Shown: piece after piece, positions 35,353 to 43,446 of the stretch
Position numbering within the stretch: the stretch's first letter is position 1
Layout of the letters: the number at the start of each line of letters is the position of its first letter
Notes under the pieces: model-generated
Seen by the model: the letters and a program-made list of their open reading frames with translations, nothing else
Databases searched by the model: none
What the model was told of the DNA's origin: nothing
From: Flavobacteriales bacterium
GTDB lineage: Bacteria > Bacteroidota > Bacteroidia > Flavobacteriales_F > PHOS-HE28
Direction of reading: 5' to 3'
Assembly (NCBI GenBank): GCA_016718655.1
Contig: JADKCV010000031.1
Coordinates: 6,674-70,673 of the forward strand
DNA length: 64,000 nt
Position numbers and translations under genes: made by a program

Positions 35353-37989
35353 ATGCTTCCCCGCTCCCTTCACCATGCCGCCTCATGGGCGCTCCTGCTG
35401 GCCGTGCTGTTCGGCACCGGTTGCAGTAAACAGAAGGATGCCTTCCTGAACCGCACCTACCACCGTCTGACCTCCAGGGACAACGGCTGGTTCAACGCGA
35501 ACGAGAAGCTCAAGGAGGTTGTCCGGGGTATGGAGGATGCCCACGTGGACAACTACGACGAGGTACTACCCTTGTTCATCTATGGCACGGAGGATCAGGC
35601 CCGCAATGCCACGCCCGACCTGGAGAAGTGCATCGACAAGTGCTCGCTCGTGATCGAGCGGCACAGCATGGACATCGAAGGCAAGGAACGTAACAAGTGG
35701 ATCGATGATGCCTGGTTCGTCATCGCGAAGAGCCAGTTCTACAAAGGGAATTTCTACGAAGCCGAGCGCGGGTTCACCTACATCAGCAGGAGGTTCAAGG
35801 ATGGCGACCGCCGATTGCAGGCGCTGGAGTGGCAAGCTCGGACAGCGATCCAACTGGAACAGTTCGCCAAGGCCCAGAGCGCGTTGGACCTGGTGAAGGA
35901 CGAAAAGAAGCTGCCCAAGGACTTCGACCATGCCTCACAAAGCGCCGTGCAAGCCGACATGGAGCTGAAGCGCGGCAAGGTGGACGACGCGATCATCCAT
36001 CTTGAACGTGCGGTCGACCTGACGAAGGACCGTCGCTCCCGTGTGCGTTGGGCCTTCATCCTTGCCCAGCTTTACCAGGTCAAGGGCTTCGAAGAGAAGG
36101 CGATCGCTCAATTCGGCAAGGTGGTTCGCATGAACCCACCCTACGAGATGGCCTTCCACGCACAGATCATGCAGGCGTTGGCCTTCAATAAGGGCGATAG
36201 CAAGACCCTGCGTCAGAAGCTGAACCGCATGCTTCGTGACGACAAGCATATCGACCACTTCGACATGATCCACTATGCCTTGGCGGACCTGGACCTGAAG
36301 GAGCGGAAGAAGGAGGACGCCATTGCCCACCTGCTGACCAGCGCCAAGGTGAGCACCACCGATACGAAACAGAAAGCCAAGACCTTCTTGAAGTTGGCCG
36401 ATATCCAGTTCGACGACCGGATCTATGCACTGGCCCAGAAATACTACGATAGCACGGCCACACTTCTGAATGAAGAGCACCTGCGCTTCGAGGAAGTGAC
36501 CACACGGGCGCGGGTGTTGGGCGATCTGGTGGAGCAACTGGGGATCATCGCCCGGGAGGATAGCCTACAGGCGCTGGCGCAGTTGGATGAAGGCGAACTG
36601 GAGAAGAAGATCAACAGCATCATCCGCGACCGGGAGCGTGAGGAAGAGGAGAAGAAGAGGCTTGAGGAGGAGGCCCGCGCGTTGGGTGACGCTGCCCCAG
36701 GAGGACCGGTGACCCCCACCCCACCAGCTGCCGGAGGACGTGGTAACTGGTACTTCTATGACCCCCAACAGATCGGTCGTGGTCTTGCCCAGTTCCGGAA
36801 GCGCTGGGGCAACCGCCCGTTGGAGGATAACTGGCGCCGCAAGGACAAGAGCGGCAGCGCATTGGCCGAAGGGTTCGATGAAGAAGGGGAAGAGGGAGAG
36901 GAAGGCGAGGAAGGAGGGAAGGAGGACAAGGAGGCCGAATGGAAGGACCCTGCTTTCTACATGAAAGACCTGCCCCGTGATGAGGCCGATGTGCTGGCAA
37001 GCAATGCGCGGGTGTGCGAAGCGCTCTACGTGAGCGGGATGATCTACAAGGAACAGCTGAAGGACGTGGACAATGCCACCGAGAGCTTCGAGGTGCTCAA
37101 CAACCGGTTCGAAGAATGTCGCTATACCCCCGAGAGCTATTATCAGCTATACCGCATCTACTTGGAAAAGGAGCAAGGTGGATGGTTCTCCTTGGAAGGG
37201 ATCGGCTCACAGACCTATGCCGACATCATCCTCGAACGGTGGCCCGATTCGGAGTTCGCCCGATTGGTGCGTGACCCCAACATCCTACAAGCCGATGAAC
37301 AACGCAAGCGGGAGGAAGAGGAGGCTTATCGCGGCATCTATCAGCAGTTCCGTCAGTACAGCTATATCCCCGTGGTGAATGCCTGCGATGTGGTGCTGCG
37401 CGAGGAACCCCGCAACCACTTCAGACCCAAGTACCACATCCTGAAGGCCATGGCCTTGGGTGGTTTAAGGGATATGGGCAATTACCGGAGCACCCTGAAC
37501 GAGCTGAGATCGACCTACCCGGGCACTGATGAGGCAAAGGCGGCCGACGAGATGCTTGCCGCACTGGACAAGGCGGCTGGTGGAACGGTCCCACCTCGGG
37601 CGGAAGGCAGTTCGGCCTCCTACACCATGGGCAACGGTCCCCACTTCTATGTGGTGGTGGTACCCAACAAGGATAACGACCTCAACACCATCAAAGCAGC
37701 GATCGCCGATTTCGGACGGGCCTATCTGCCCTCAGAGACCTTCCAGATCACCAACAACTTCCTGGACGCCGAACACCAACTGGTGCTGGTGGACCGGTTG
37801 GCTGACAAGGCCGCAGCGCTCAATTACCACATGCTCTTCACGGGCAACACCGATGTGCTCTCCGACCTGAACTCCAAGGGCTTCTCCTCCTTCGTCATCA
37901 CCCCGGAGAATTACACCGCCCTTTTCCGCACCAAGGACCTGATCGGGTATCAAGCCTTCTTTGCCGAGAAGTACCTAGAGGCTCAATAG
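35353..37989 (+). CDS. SprE/PorW-like TPR lipoprotein of the type IX secretion system
   Basis: An 878-residue protein. Lipoprotein signal peptide (ALLLAVLFGTGCSKQKD). The opening segment FLNRTYHRLTSRDNGWFNANEKLKE is typical of SprE/PorW, an outer-membrane-associated TPR lipoprotein needed for gliding and T9SS function. Several tetratricopeptide repeats cover residues ~90-400, then a charged coiled-coil (~415-440), the YFYDPQQIGRGLAQFRKRWGNRPLEDNWRR block, an acidic low-complexity stretch (about residues 508-530), further TPRs, and a C-terminal domain (PHFYVVVVPNKDNDLN). Length and order fit the family. The assignment rests on recognised motifs rather than a search. Confidence 0.82.
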   Translation: MLPRSLHHAASWALLLAVLFGTGCSKQKDAFLNRTYHRLTSRDNGWFNANEKLKEVVRGMEDAHVDNYDEVLPLFIYGTEDQARNATPDLEKCIDKCSLVIERHSMDIEGKERNKWIDDAWFVIAKSQFYKGNFYEAERGFTYISRRFKDGDRRLQALEWQARTAIQLEQFAKAQSALDLVKDEKKLPKDFDHASQSAVQADMELKRGKVDDAIIHLERAVDLTKDRRSRVRWAFILAQLYQVKGFEEKAIAQFGKVVRMNPPYEMAFHAQIMQALAFNKGDSKTLRQKLNRMLRDDKHIDHFDMIHYALADLDLKERKKEDAIAHLLTSAKVSTTDTKQKAKTFLKLADIQFDDRIYALAQKYYDSTATLLNEEHLRFEEVTTRARVLGDLVEQLGIIAREDSLQALAQLDEGELEKKINSIIRDREREEEEKKRLEEEARALGDAAPGGPVTPTPPAAGGRGNWYFYDPQQIGRGLAQFRKRWGNRPLEDNWRRKDKSGSALAEGFDEEGEEGEEGEEGGKEDKEAEWKDPAFYMKDLPRDEADVLASNARVCEALYVSGMIYKEQLKDVDNATESFEVLNNRFEECRYTPESYYQLYRIYLEKEQGGWFSLEGIGSQTYADIILERWPDSEFARLVRDPNILQADEQRKREEEEAYRGIYQQFRQYSYIPVVNACDVVLREEPRNHFRPKYHILKAMALGGLRDMGNYRSTLNELRSTYPGTDEAKAADEMLAALDKAAGGTVPPRAEGSSASYTMGNGPHFYVVVVPNKDNDLNTIKAAIADFGRAYLPSETFQITNNFLDAEHQLVLVDRLADKAAALNYHMLFTGNTDVLSDLNSKGFSSFVITPENYTALFRTKDLIGYQAFFAEKYLEAQ

Positions 37990-38008
37990 GATAAGTCGTT
38001 GCAGGGGC

Positions 38009-38016
38009 TATCTTTG
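38009..38016 (+). promoter_or_regulatory. -7 promoter element TATCTTTG
   Basis: Exact TAnnTTTG, 35 bp before the bactofilin ATG and 20 bp after the preceding stop. Likely promoter for the bactofilin and perhaps the ATPase accessory genes. Confidence 0.55.
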
Positions 38017-38051
38017 TCCGGCACGTTCGTACCACCTAGCTCATTGGGACC

Positions 38052-38507
38052 ATGTTCCGAAGCGAAAAATCCGCCCCTGCTGCCATGAATAAGTCCGCAG
38101 AGACCGTCAACCCAGGAAAGATCAACAGTATCATGGAGGGCACCTCCTTGGTAGGCGAGATCCAAAGCGACAGTAACCTCCGCGTGGATGGTCGTGTGAA
38201 GGGTACGATCAATGTTCGCGGCCGATTGATCGTGGGACAAAGTGGCGTGATCGAAGGAGAGGTGACCTGTCAGAGTAGCGACATCGAAGGAACTGTTCTG
38301 GGCCGTGTGAACTGCCAGGACCTGTTGAGCCTCAAGGCGACCGCCAAGCTCCAAGGCGACATCAACACGAAGAAGCTCGCTATCGAACCAGGTGCCGTGT
38401 TCACCGGGAACTGTAGCATGGGCGGTGGTGTGTTGAAGGAAATGGACCCCGTGCGCTTACGCACGGAAGGTGCCCGCACCGAGCAGCCTGCACAGGCCGT
38501 TCGCTGA
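38052..38507 (+). CDS. Bactofilin (polymer-forming cytoskeletal protein)
   Basis: A 151-residue protein with a central beta-helix domain of repeating short strands: GTSLVGEIQSDSNLRVDGRVKGTINVRGRLIVGQSGVIEGEVTCQSSDIEG and so on to LQGDINTKKLAIEPGAVFTG. The flanks are disordered. Bactofilins self-assemble without nucleotides into filaments that organise cell-wall enzymes and shape. An M23 peptidase, a common bactofilin partner, lies 3 kb away. The next gene starts 16 bp after the stop on the same strand. Confidence 0.92.
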   Translation: MFRSEKSAPAAMNKSAETVNPGKINSIMEGTSLVGEIQSDSNLRVDGRVKGTINVRGRLIVGQSGVIEGEVTCQSSDIEGTVLGRVNCQDLLSLKATAKLQGDINTKKLAIEPGAVFTGNCSMGGGVLKEMDPVRLRTEGARTEQPAQAVR

Positions 38508-38523
38508 TACCGACCTCGTCCCC

Positions 38524-38922
38524 ATGGAGCGATCGGCCTCCCGTTGGTCCTTCGTCCTGCCCGTCATCCTCTTTGGTGTGGTCTGCTTTGTGGCACTTTG
38601 GGCCACCCTTGCCGCCTTGCACATCACCATGCTCGCGCTGCATCAGGCGGTGGTCCTATATTTCACGGTACTCACTCTCCTTCTTCACGGCTGGGTGCAT
38701 GCAGCGGCCAGTGCGGATAGTAGGATGATGGTGCGCCGGTTCATGGCCTCCATGGTCGTGAAGATGATGGTCTCACTCCTCGTACTCATGGTGTTGTTGC
38801 TCACGCGTCCGAAGGACCAGGTGCTCACCCTCGCCCTCGTCTTCATGGGCTGTTATTTGGCGTTCCTGGTCTTCAGCACCGTCACCAGTTTGCGGCTGAT
38901 CCGACGATGGACCGCTCCATGA
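38524..38922 (+). CDS. Small membrane protein upstream of the ATP synthase genes (AtpI position)
   Basis: A 132-residue protein with four predicted membrane segments (about residues 9-33, 37-58, 72-94 and 99-120). It occupies the place of the AtpI-like protein found before Bacteroidota ATP synthase operons, but I see no sequence motif that proves it. The ATG at 38524 begins ERSASRWSFVLPV. Its TGA overlaps the ATG of the AtpZ-like gene by 4 bp, so the pair is translationally coupled. Confidence 0.7.
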   Translation: MERSASRWSFVLPVILFGVVCFVALWATLAALHITMLALHQAVVLYFTVLTLLLHGWVHAAASADSRMMVRRFMASMVVKMMVSLLVLMVLLLTRPKDQVLTLALVFMGCYLAFLVFSTVTSLRLIRRWTAP

Positions 38923-39146
38923 CCACCCCGGAGAAAGGCCGCAAGGGACGCCTTGACCCAAGTACCTATATGCGACTCTCGGGCATGGGATTGACCATGA
39001 TGGCCGTGGTGCTCGCATTCACCTTTACGGGACATTGGTTGGATGGTTTACTAGGATGGCGCTTCCCGCTATTCACCATCCTTCTGGCACTGGTGGGCAT
39101 CGCTGGGGCCATCATCCATCTCATCCGGGAAACCGGGCGCAAATAG
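38919..39146 (+). CDS. AtpZ-like F0F1-ATPase accessory membrane protein
   Basis: A 75-residue protein with two membrane segments (YMRLSGMGLTMMAVVLAFTFTGHWLDGLLG and FPLFTILLALVGIAGAIIHLIR). The GHWLDxxLG...FxxxxxLxGxxxGxxxxIR pattern fits the ATPase gene-1/AtpZ family, which forms a complex with AtpI that may move Mg2+ or Ca2+ for the synthase. Start chosen at 38919 because it overlaps the previous stop in an ATGA; an in-frame ATG at 38907 is possible. atpB starts 48 bp downstream after its own promoter element. Confidence 0.82.
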   Translation: MTTPEKGRKGRLDPSTYMRLSGMGLTMMAVVLAFTFTGHWLDGLLGWRFPLFTILLALVGIAGAIIHLIRETGRK

Positions 39147-39178
39147 CACGATGGGTTTTCGCGTTCCGAACAGAGTTC

Positions 39179-39186
39179 TACCTTTG
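39179..39186 (+). promoter_or_regulatory. -7 promoter element TACCTTTG for the atp operon
   Basis: Exact TAnnTTTG, 8 bp before the atpB ATG. A TTTTC stretch about 20 bp upstream could serve as -33. The leader would be only a few bases. Confidence 0.6.
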
Positions 39187-39194
39187 CGCCCGCA

Positions 39195-40397
39195 ATGCGG
39201 GGGGTAGCACTCCGCAAAACCGTGATGAAACCCTTGATCCGCGCCACTTCCCTTCTGTTCAGCGTTCTGTTCGCAGGGGTGTCTTTCGCGCAACATGAAG
39301 GGCACGATCACGCGGCCAGCGACACGACCCATGTCCACGAGGTGGTGATACCGACGGCTGATGTCCACGATGGGCATCCCAATGAAGCCACCGGCGAAGC
39401 GCATGACGCGCATGGTGTGGCGAAGTTCAACCCTGGTGAGATGATCATGGGCCACGTGGGGGATGAGCACGGCTGGCACCTGTGGGGCCACACCAGCCTC
39501 CCACTCCCGATCCTGGTCTACAACACCCAACGCGGCTTCAGCGCCTTCAGCAGTGCGCACTTCGACCACGGGCACAAGACCCACGGTGGTTACATGCTGC
39601 ATGAGGGGAAGTTGGTTGCCACGGACGCCGCGGACGGGACCGATGCGCACCACGCGACCGAGAACGAGGCATTGACCAAGGCCACCTGGGACCTGAGCAT
39701 CACCAAGAACGTACTGGCCATGCTGGTGAGCGTCGTATTGATGCTCATGATCTTCCTGAGCGTGGCCGCAGCGTACAAGAAGCGCGGGACCAGCGCGCCC
39801 AAGGGGCTTCAGAGCTTCATCGAGCCGATCATCCTGTTCGTGCGCGACGATGTGGCAAAAGCGAACATCGGCCCGAAGTATGAACGGTTCATGCCCTTCT
39901 TGTTGACGGTGTTCTTCTTCATCCTGATCAACAACCTGATGGGCTTGATCCCCATCTTCCCCTTCGGCGCCAACGTGAGCGGTAGCATCTCGGTGACCTT
40001 CACCTTGGCGGCCATCACCTTCGTTCTCACGCTCATCAACGGTAACCGTCACTACTGGGGACACATCCTGGCCATGCCCGGTGTTCCCAAACCGGTGCTG
40101 CTCATCCTTACACCGGTGGAGATCCTCGGTGTGTTCCTGCGCCCTGCGATCCTGATGATCCGATTGTTCGCGAACATCACCGCCGGGCACATCATCGTGT
40201 TGAGCTTCTTCTCCTTGATCTTCATATTCGGCGAGATCAACGCTGGCCTGGGTTGGGGTGTGAGCATCTTCAGCCTGGTCTTCACCATCTTCATGAGCAT
40301 GATGGAACTTCTGGTGGCGTTCATCCAGGCCTTCGTGTTCACCTTCCTCTCTGCCATGTACCTGGGTTCCGCTATCGAGGAGCCCCACCATCACTAA
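39195..40397 (+). CDS. atpB: ATP synthase F0 subunit a, with long His-rich N-terminus
   Basis: A 400-residue subunit a, the proton half-channel of the F0 motor. The last ~220 residues hold the membrane core: FLLTVFFFILINNLMGLIPIFPFG, VEILGVFLRPAILMIRLFANITAGHIIV (the Arg essential for proton transfer is in MIRLFAN) and LLVAFIQAFVFTFLSAMYLG. The first ~180 residues are an extension with a signal-peptide-like start (SLLFSVLFAGVSFAQ) and a His-rich stretch (HEGHDHAASDTTHVHEVV...HVGDEHGWHLWGH...HFDHGHKTHGG), as in many Bacteroidota. It starts 8 bp after an exact -7 element. Confidence 0.96.
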   Translation: MRGVALRKTVMKPLIRATSLLFSVLFAGVSFAQHEGHDHAASDTTHVHEVVIPTADVHDGHPNEATGEAHDAHGVAKFNPGEMIMGHVGDEHGWHLWGHTSLPLPILVYNTQRGFSAFSSAHFDHGHKTHGGYMLHEGKLVATDAADGTDAHHATENEALTKATWDLSITKNVLAMLVSVVLMLMIFLSVAAAYKKRGTSAPKGLQSFIEPIILFVRDDVAKANIGPKYERFMPFLLTVFFFILINNLMGLIPIFPFGANVSGSISVTFTLAAITFVLTLINGNRHYWGHILAMPGVPKPVLLILTPVEILGVFLRPAILMIRLFANITAGHIIVLSFFSLIFIFGEINAGLGWGVSIFSLVFTIFMSMMELLVAFIQAFVFTFLSAMYLGSAIEEPHHH

Positions 40398-40427
40398 GTA
40401 AAACACGCAAACCCAAACCCGTCCCCC

Positions 40428-40679
40428 ATGTTCCTTTCGATCCTCCTGCAAGCCGCCGCCGAGAACGCCCACTTCGGTTTCGCCGCCATCGGCGCTGGTA
40501 TCGCTGCCCTCGCTGCCGGTATCGGCATCGGTCGTATCGGTGGTGATGCCATGCAGGCCATCGCCCGTCAGCCCGAGGCTACCAACGACATCCGCGCCAA
40601 CATGATCCTGGCCGCCGCTCTGGTGGAAGGTGCAGCCATGTTCGGTATCGTTGTGGGCCTGCTGGCCATGGTGCTCTGA
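40428..40679 (+). CDS. atpE: ATP synthase F0 subunit c
   Basis: An 83-residue two-helix subunit c of the rotor ring. Helix 1 is the Gly/Ala-rich FAAIGAGIAALAAGIGIGRIGGDAM, the polar loop is ARQPEATNDI (Arg-Gln-Pro), and helix 2 carries the ion-binding Glu in LVEGAAMFGIVVG. The Na+-type signature (a Gln in helix 1 and Glu-Ser/Thr in helix 2) is absent, so H+ coupling is expected. Confidence 0.96.
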   Translation: MFLSILLQAAAENAHFGFAAIGAGIAALAAGIGIGRIGGDAMQAIARQPEATNDIRANMILAAALVEGAAMFGIVVGLLAMVL

Positions 40680-40712
40680 GCACCTGCCGGTCGTAAACCC
40701 TGACCCCAAGTC

Positions 40713-41210
40713 ATGCTTATCCAATTCTCCTTCGGCCTCATCTTCTGGATGACCGTATCGTTCCTGGCGGTACTGTTCATCCTCAAGAAGTTCGCTTGGA
40801 AACCGATCCTCGGTGTCCTGAGCGAGCGCGAACGCACCATCGAGGACGCTTTGAGCGAGGCCAAGAAGGCTCGTGAAGAGATCGCTGCGATGAACGCCCG
40901 CAATGAGGACCTCATGCGCCAGGCCCGTGAAGAACGCGAAGTGCTGCTGAAGGAGGCCCGCGATATCCGTGATAAGGAGATCGGCGAAGCTAAGGCCAAG
41001 GCCAAGGCCGAGGCTGAAGCGCTACTGAGCCGCGCCCGGGTGGACATCCAGAACGAAAAGAACGCCGCCATCACCGAGATGAAGAACCAGGTGGCCGAGC
41101 TGAGCATCCTGGTGGCCGAGCAGGTCCTACGGGAGAAGCTCGCCGACAATGCCGCACAGCAATCGCTGGTGGACAAGGTGATGAACGAGGCCGAACTGCG
41201 CAAGTCATGA
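40713..41210 (+). CDS. atpF: ATP synthase F0 subunit b
   Basis: A 165-residue peripheral-stalk subunit: one N-terminal membrane helix (QFSFGLIFWMTVSFLAVLFILKKFAWKPI) followed by a long charged coiled-coil (ERERTIEDALSEAKKAREEIAAMNARNEDL onward). It overlaps atpH by 4 bp, indicating coupled translation. Confidence 0.95.
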   Translation: MLIQFSFGLIFWMTVSFLAVLFILKKFAWKPILGVLSERERTIEDALSEAKKAREEIAAMNARNEDLMRQAREEREVLLKEARDIRDKEIGEAKAKAKAEAEALLSRARVDIQNEKNAAITEMKNQVAELSILVAEQVLREKLADNAAQQSLVDKVMNEAELRKS

Positions 41211-41767
41211 TCGTAGCACCGGTCGCCTACCGCTATGCGCGCTCCTTGATGGAGCTTGCCCAGGAGAAGGGTGTGCTCGCCGGTGTGCATGAGGACATGC
41301 GCCTGGTGGGAAGCACCTGCGCGGCCAACCGCGAACTGGTGGTGCTGCTCAACAGCCCGGTGGTGAAGGCCGACAAGAAGGACCGCATCCTGGAACGGGT
41401 GTTCTCCGGCAAGGTGGGACAGCTCACCGCAACGTTCATGGGCATCCTTGTGCGCAAGGGCCGCGAACGTCTGTTGCCCGATGTGGCCCATGCGTTCAGC
41501 GAGCTCTACAAGATCAGCAAGAACATCGTCGTTGCCCACGTTTCCAGCGCCGTTCCTTTGAGCGCCGGTGCCCGCGCGAAAGTGCTGGCCATCGCTGAGA
41601 AACAGCACCCGGGCAAGTCCATCGAATTGGTGGAGAAAGTGGACCCCGCCCTGATCGGCGGTGTGACGATCCGGATCGGCGATGAGCTGTACGATGGCAC
41701 TGTGAGCCGTCGTCTGGCCGACCTGCGCCGCGAATTCTCCAAGAACCCGTACATCCCCGCGATCTAA
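41207..41767 (+). CDS. atpH: ATP synthase F1 subunit delta
   Basis: A 186-residue subunit that links the F1 head to the b stalk. N-terminal VAYRYARSLMELAQEKG and C-terminal VDPALIGGVTIRIGDELYDGTVSRRLADLRREF are OSCP/delta signatures. It starts inside the end of atpF and ends 12 bp before atpA. Confidence 0.95.
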   Translation: MIVAPVAYRYARSLMELAQEKGVLAGVHEDMRLVGSTCAANRELVVLLNSPVVKADKKDRILERVFSGKVGQLTATFMGILVRKGRERLLPDVAHAFSELYKISKNIVVAHVSSAVPLSAGARAKVLAIAEKQHPGKSIELVEKVDPALIGGVTIRIGDELYDGTVSRRLADLRREFSKNPYIPAI

Positions 41768-41779
41768 CGACTTCCCGCC

Positions 41780-43360
41780 ATGGCCGAAGTGAACCCCGCC
41801 GAAGTAACGGCGATCCTCAAACAAGAACTCGCCGGTTTCCGCAGCGAAGCCGAACTCGAAGAGGTCGGTACCGTGCTCCAGGTGGGTGACGGTATCGCCC
41901 GCATCTATGGTTTGAACAGCGTGCAAAGTGGTGAGCTCGTGGAGTTCACCAGCGGCCTGCGCGGCATCGTACTGAACCTGGAGGAGGATAACGTCGGTGT
42001 GGTGTTGCTCGGTCCCTCCGTGGGGATCAAAGAGGGCGATACGGTGAAGCGCACCAAACGCATCGCCAGCATCAAGACCGGTGAAGGCATCGTGGGGCGT
42101 GTGGTGAACACCTTGGGTGAACCCATCGACGGCAAAGGCCCCATCGGCGGTGAACTGTTCGAAATGCCCTTGGAGCGCAAGGCCCCGGGCGTGATCTACC
42201 GCGAACCGGTGAAGGAGCCGCTCCAGACCGGTATCAAGGCAGTGGACGCCATGATCCCCATCGGTCGTGGCCAGCGCGAATTGATCATCGGTGACCGCCA
42301 GACCGGAAAGAGCACGGTGGCCATCGACACCATCATCAACCAGCGCGAATTCTATGAAGCCGGCCAGCCGGTGTATTGCATCTACGTGGCCATCGGCCAG
42401 AAGGGATCCACCGTGGCGGGCACGGTGAAGACCTTGGAGGAGAACGGTGCCATGGCCTACACCACGGTGGTGGCCGCGAACGCCAGCGATCCCGCCCCCA
42501 TGCAGTTCTACGCTCCCTTCACCGGAGCGGCCATTGGTGAGTACTTCCGTGATACGGGTCGTCCGGCCCTGATCGTGTACGATGATCTTTCCAAGCAGGC
42601 CGTGGCCTACCGCGAGGTATCGCTGCTGTTGCGCCGTCCGCCCGGACGTGAGGCCTACCCCGGTGACGTGTTCTACCTGCACAGCCGTCTGCTGGAGCGC
42701 GCCGCCAAGGTGACCGCCGATCAGACCGTGGCCAGCCAGATGAACGACCTTCCCGAGAGCCTCAAAGGCAAGGTGAAGGGCGGTGGATCATTGACCGCTC
42801 TGCCGATCATCGAGACGCAGGCCGGTGACGTCTCCGCCTACATCCCGACGAACGTGATCTCCATCACGGACGGTCAGATCTTCCTGGAGAGCAACCTGTT
42901 CCTGAGCGGTGTACGTCCTGCCATCAACGTGGGTATCAGCGTGAGCCGCGTGGGTGGTAACGCACAGATCAAGTCCATGAAGAAGGTGGCCGGTACCCTG
43001 AAGCTCGACCAAGCGCAATACCGCGAACTGGAGGCCTTCAGCAAGTTCGGTTCCGACCTGGACGCCGCCACCAAACAGGTGTTGGACAAGGGTGCGCGCA
43101 ACGTGGAGATCCTGAAGCAGGGGCAGAACAGCCCGATGCGCGTGGAGGAGCAGATCGCCATCATCTACTGCGGCACCAAGGGTCTGCTGAGCAAGATCCC
43201 TGTGCAGAACGTGAAGCAGTTCGAGGCTGAGTTCATCACCATGCTGCGCAACAAGCACAGCGATGTGCTGGCCGCCTTGAAGAAGGGTGATTACAACGAC
43301 CAGATCACCGGCACGCTGGAGAAAGTGGCGGCGGACCTGGTGAAGAGCCTGGATAATTAA
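41780..43360 (+). CDS. atpA: ATP synthase F1 subunit alpha
   Basis: A 526-residue non-catalytic nucleotide-binding subunit. The P-loop is GDRQTGKS. RVVNTLGEPIDGKGPI, the VYDDLSKQAVAYREVSLLLRRPPGREAYPGD block and EGDTVKRTKR are family signatures. The arginine finger is in the VGGNAQIKSMKKVAG neighbourhood (ISVSRVGG). Normal length. An 86-bp gap with a strong hairpin separates it from atpG. Confidence 0.97.
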   Translation: MAEVNPAEVTAILKQELAGFRSEAELEEVGTVLQVGDGIARIYGLNSVQSGELVEFTSGLRGIVLNLEEDNVGVVLLGPSVGIKEGDTVKRTKRIASIKTGEGIVGRVVNTLGEPIDGKGPIGGELFEMPLERKAPGVIYREPVKEPLQTGIKAVDAMIPIGRGQRELIIGDRQTGKSTVAIDTIINQREFYEAGQPVYCIYVAIGQKGSTVAGTVKTLEENGAMAYTTVVAANASDPAPMQFYAPFTGAAIGEYFRDTGRPALIVYDDLSKQAVAYREVSLLLRRPPGREAYPGDVFYLHSRLLERAAKVTADQTVASQMNDLPESLKGKVKGGGSLTALPIIETQAGDVSAYIPTNVISITDGQIFLESNLFLSGVRPAINVGISVSRVGGNAQIKSMKKVAGTLKLDQAQYRELEAFSKFGSDLDAATKQVLDKGARNVEILKQGQNSPMRVEEQIAIIYCGTKGLLSKIPVQNVKQFEAEFITMLRNKHSDVLAALKKGDYNDQITGTLEKVAADLVKSLDN

Positions 43361-43370
43361 TAGTGGAACA

Positions 43371-43404
43371 CGTGTAGCGTCGACCCCCTGGGTCGGCGTA
43401 CACG
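43371..43404 (+). promoter_or_regulatory. Imperfect hairpin between atpA and atpG
   Basis: CGTGTAGCGTCGACCC (43371-43386), loop CCT, GGGTCGGCGTACACG (43390-43404). The two arms pair over CGTGTA/TACACG and CGACCC/GGGTCG with a bulge between. There is no T-run, so it is not a classic terminator. It may stabilise the upstream message or lower atpG expression relative to atpA. Confidence 0.5.
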
Positions 43405-43446
43405 CCGCAGCAGCAGCACCCGCACAACGCTGATAAGCACGCACGA

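Noticed and set aside
39069..40724. A His- and Asp-rich 551-codon minus-strand frame
   Set aside because: Mirror of atpB codon usage; no domain or start context.
40568..42682. A 704-codon minus-strand frame across the atp genes
   Set aside because: It is antisense to atpE, atpF, atpH and atpA, whose protein similarity is unambiguous.
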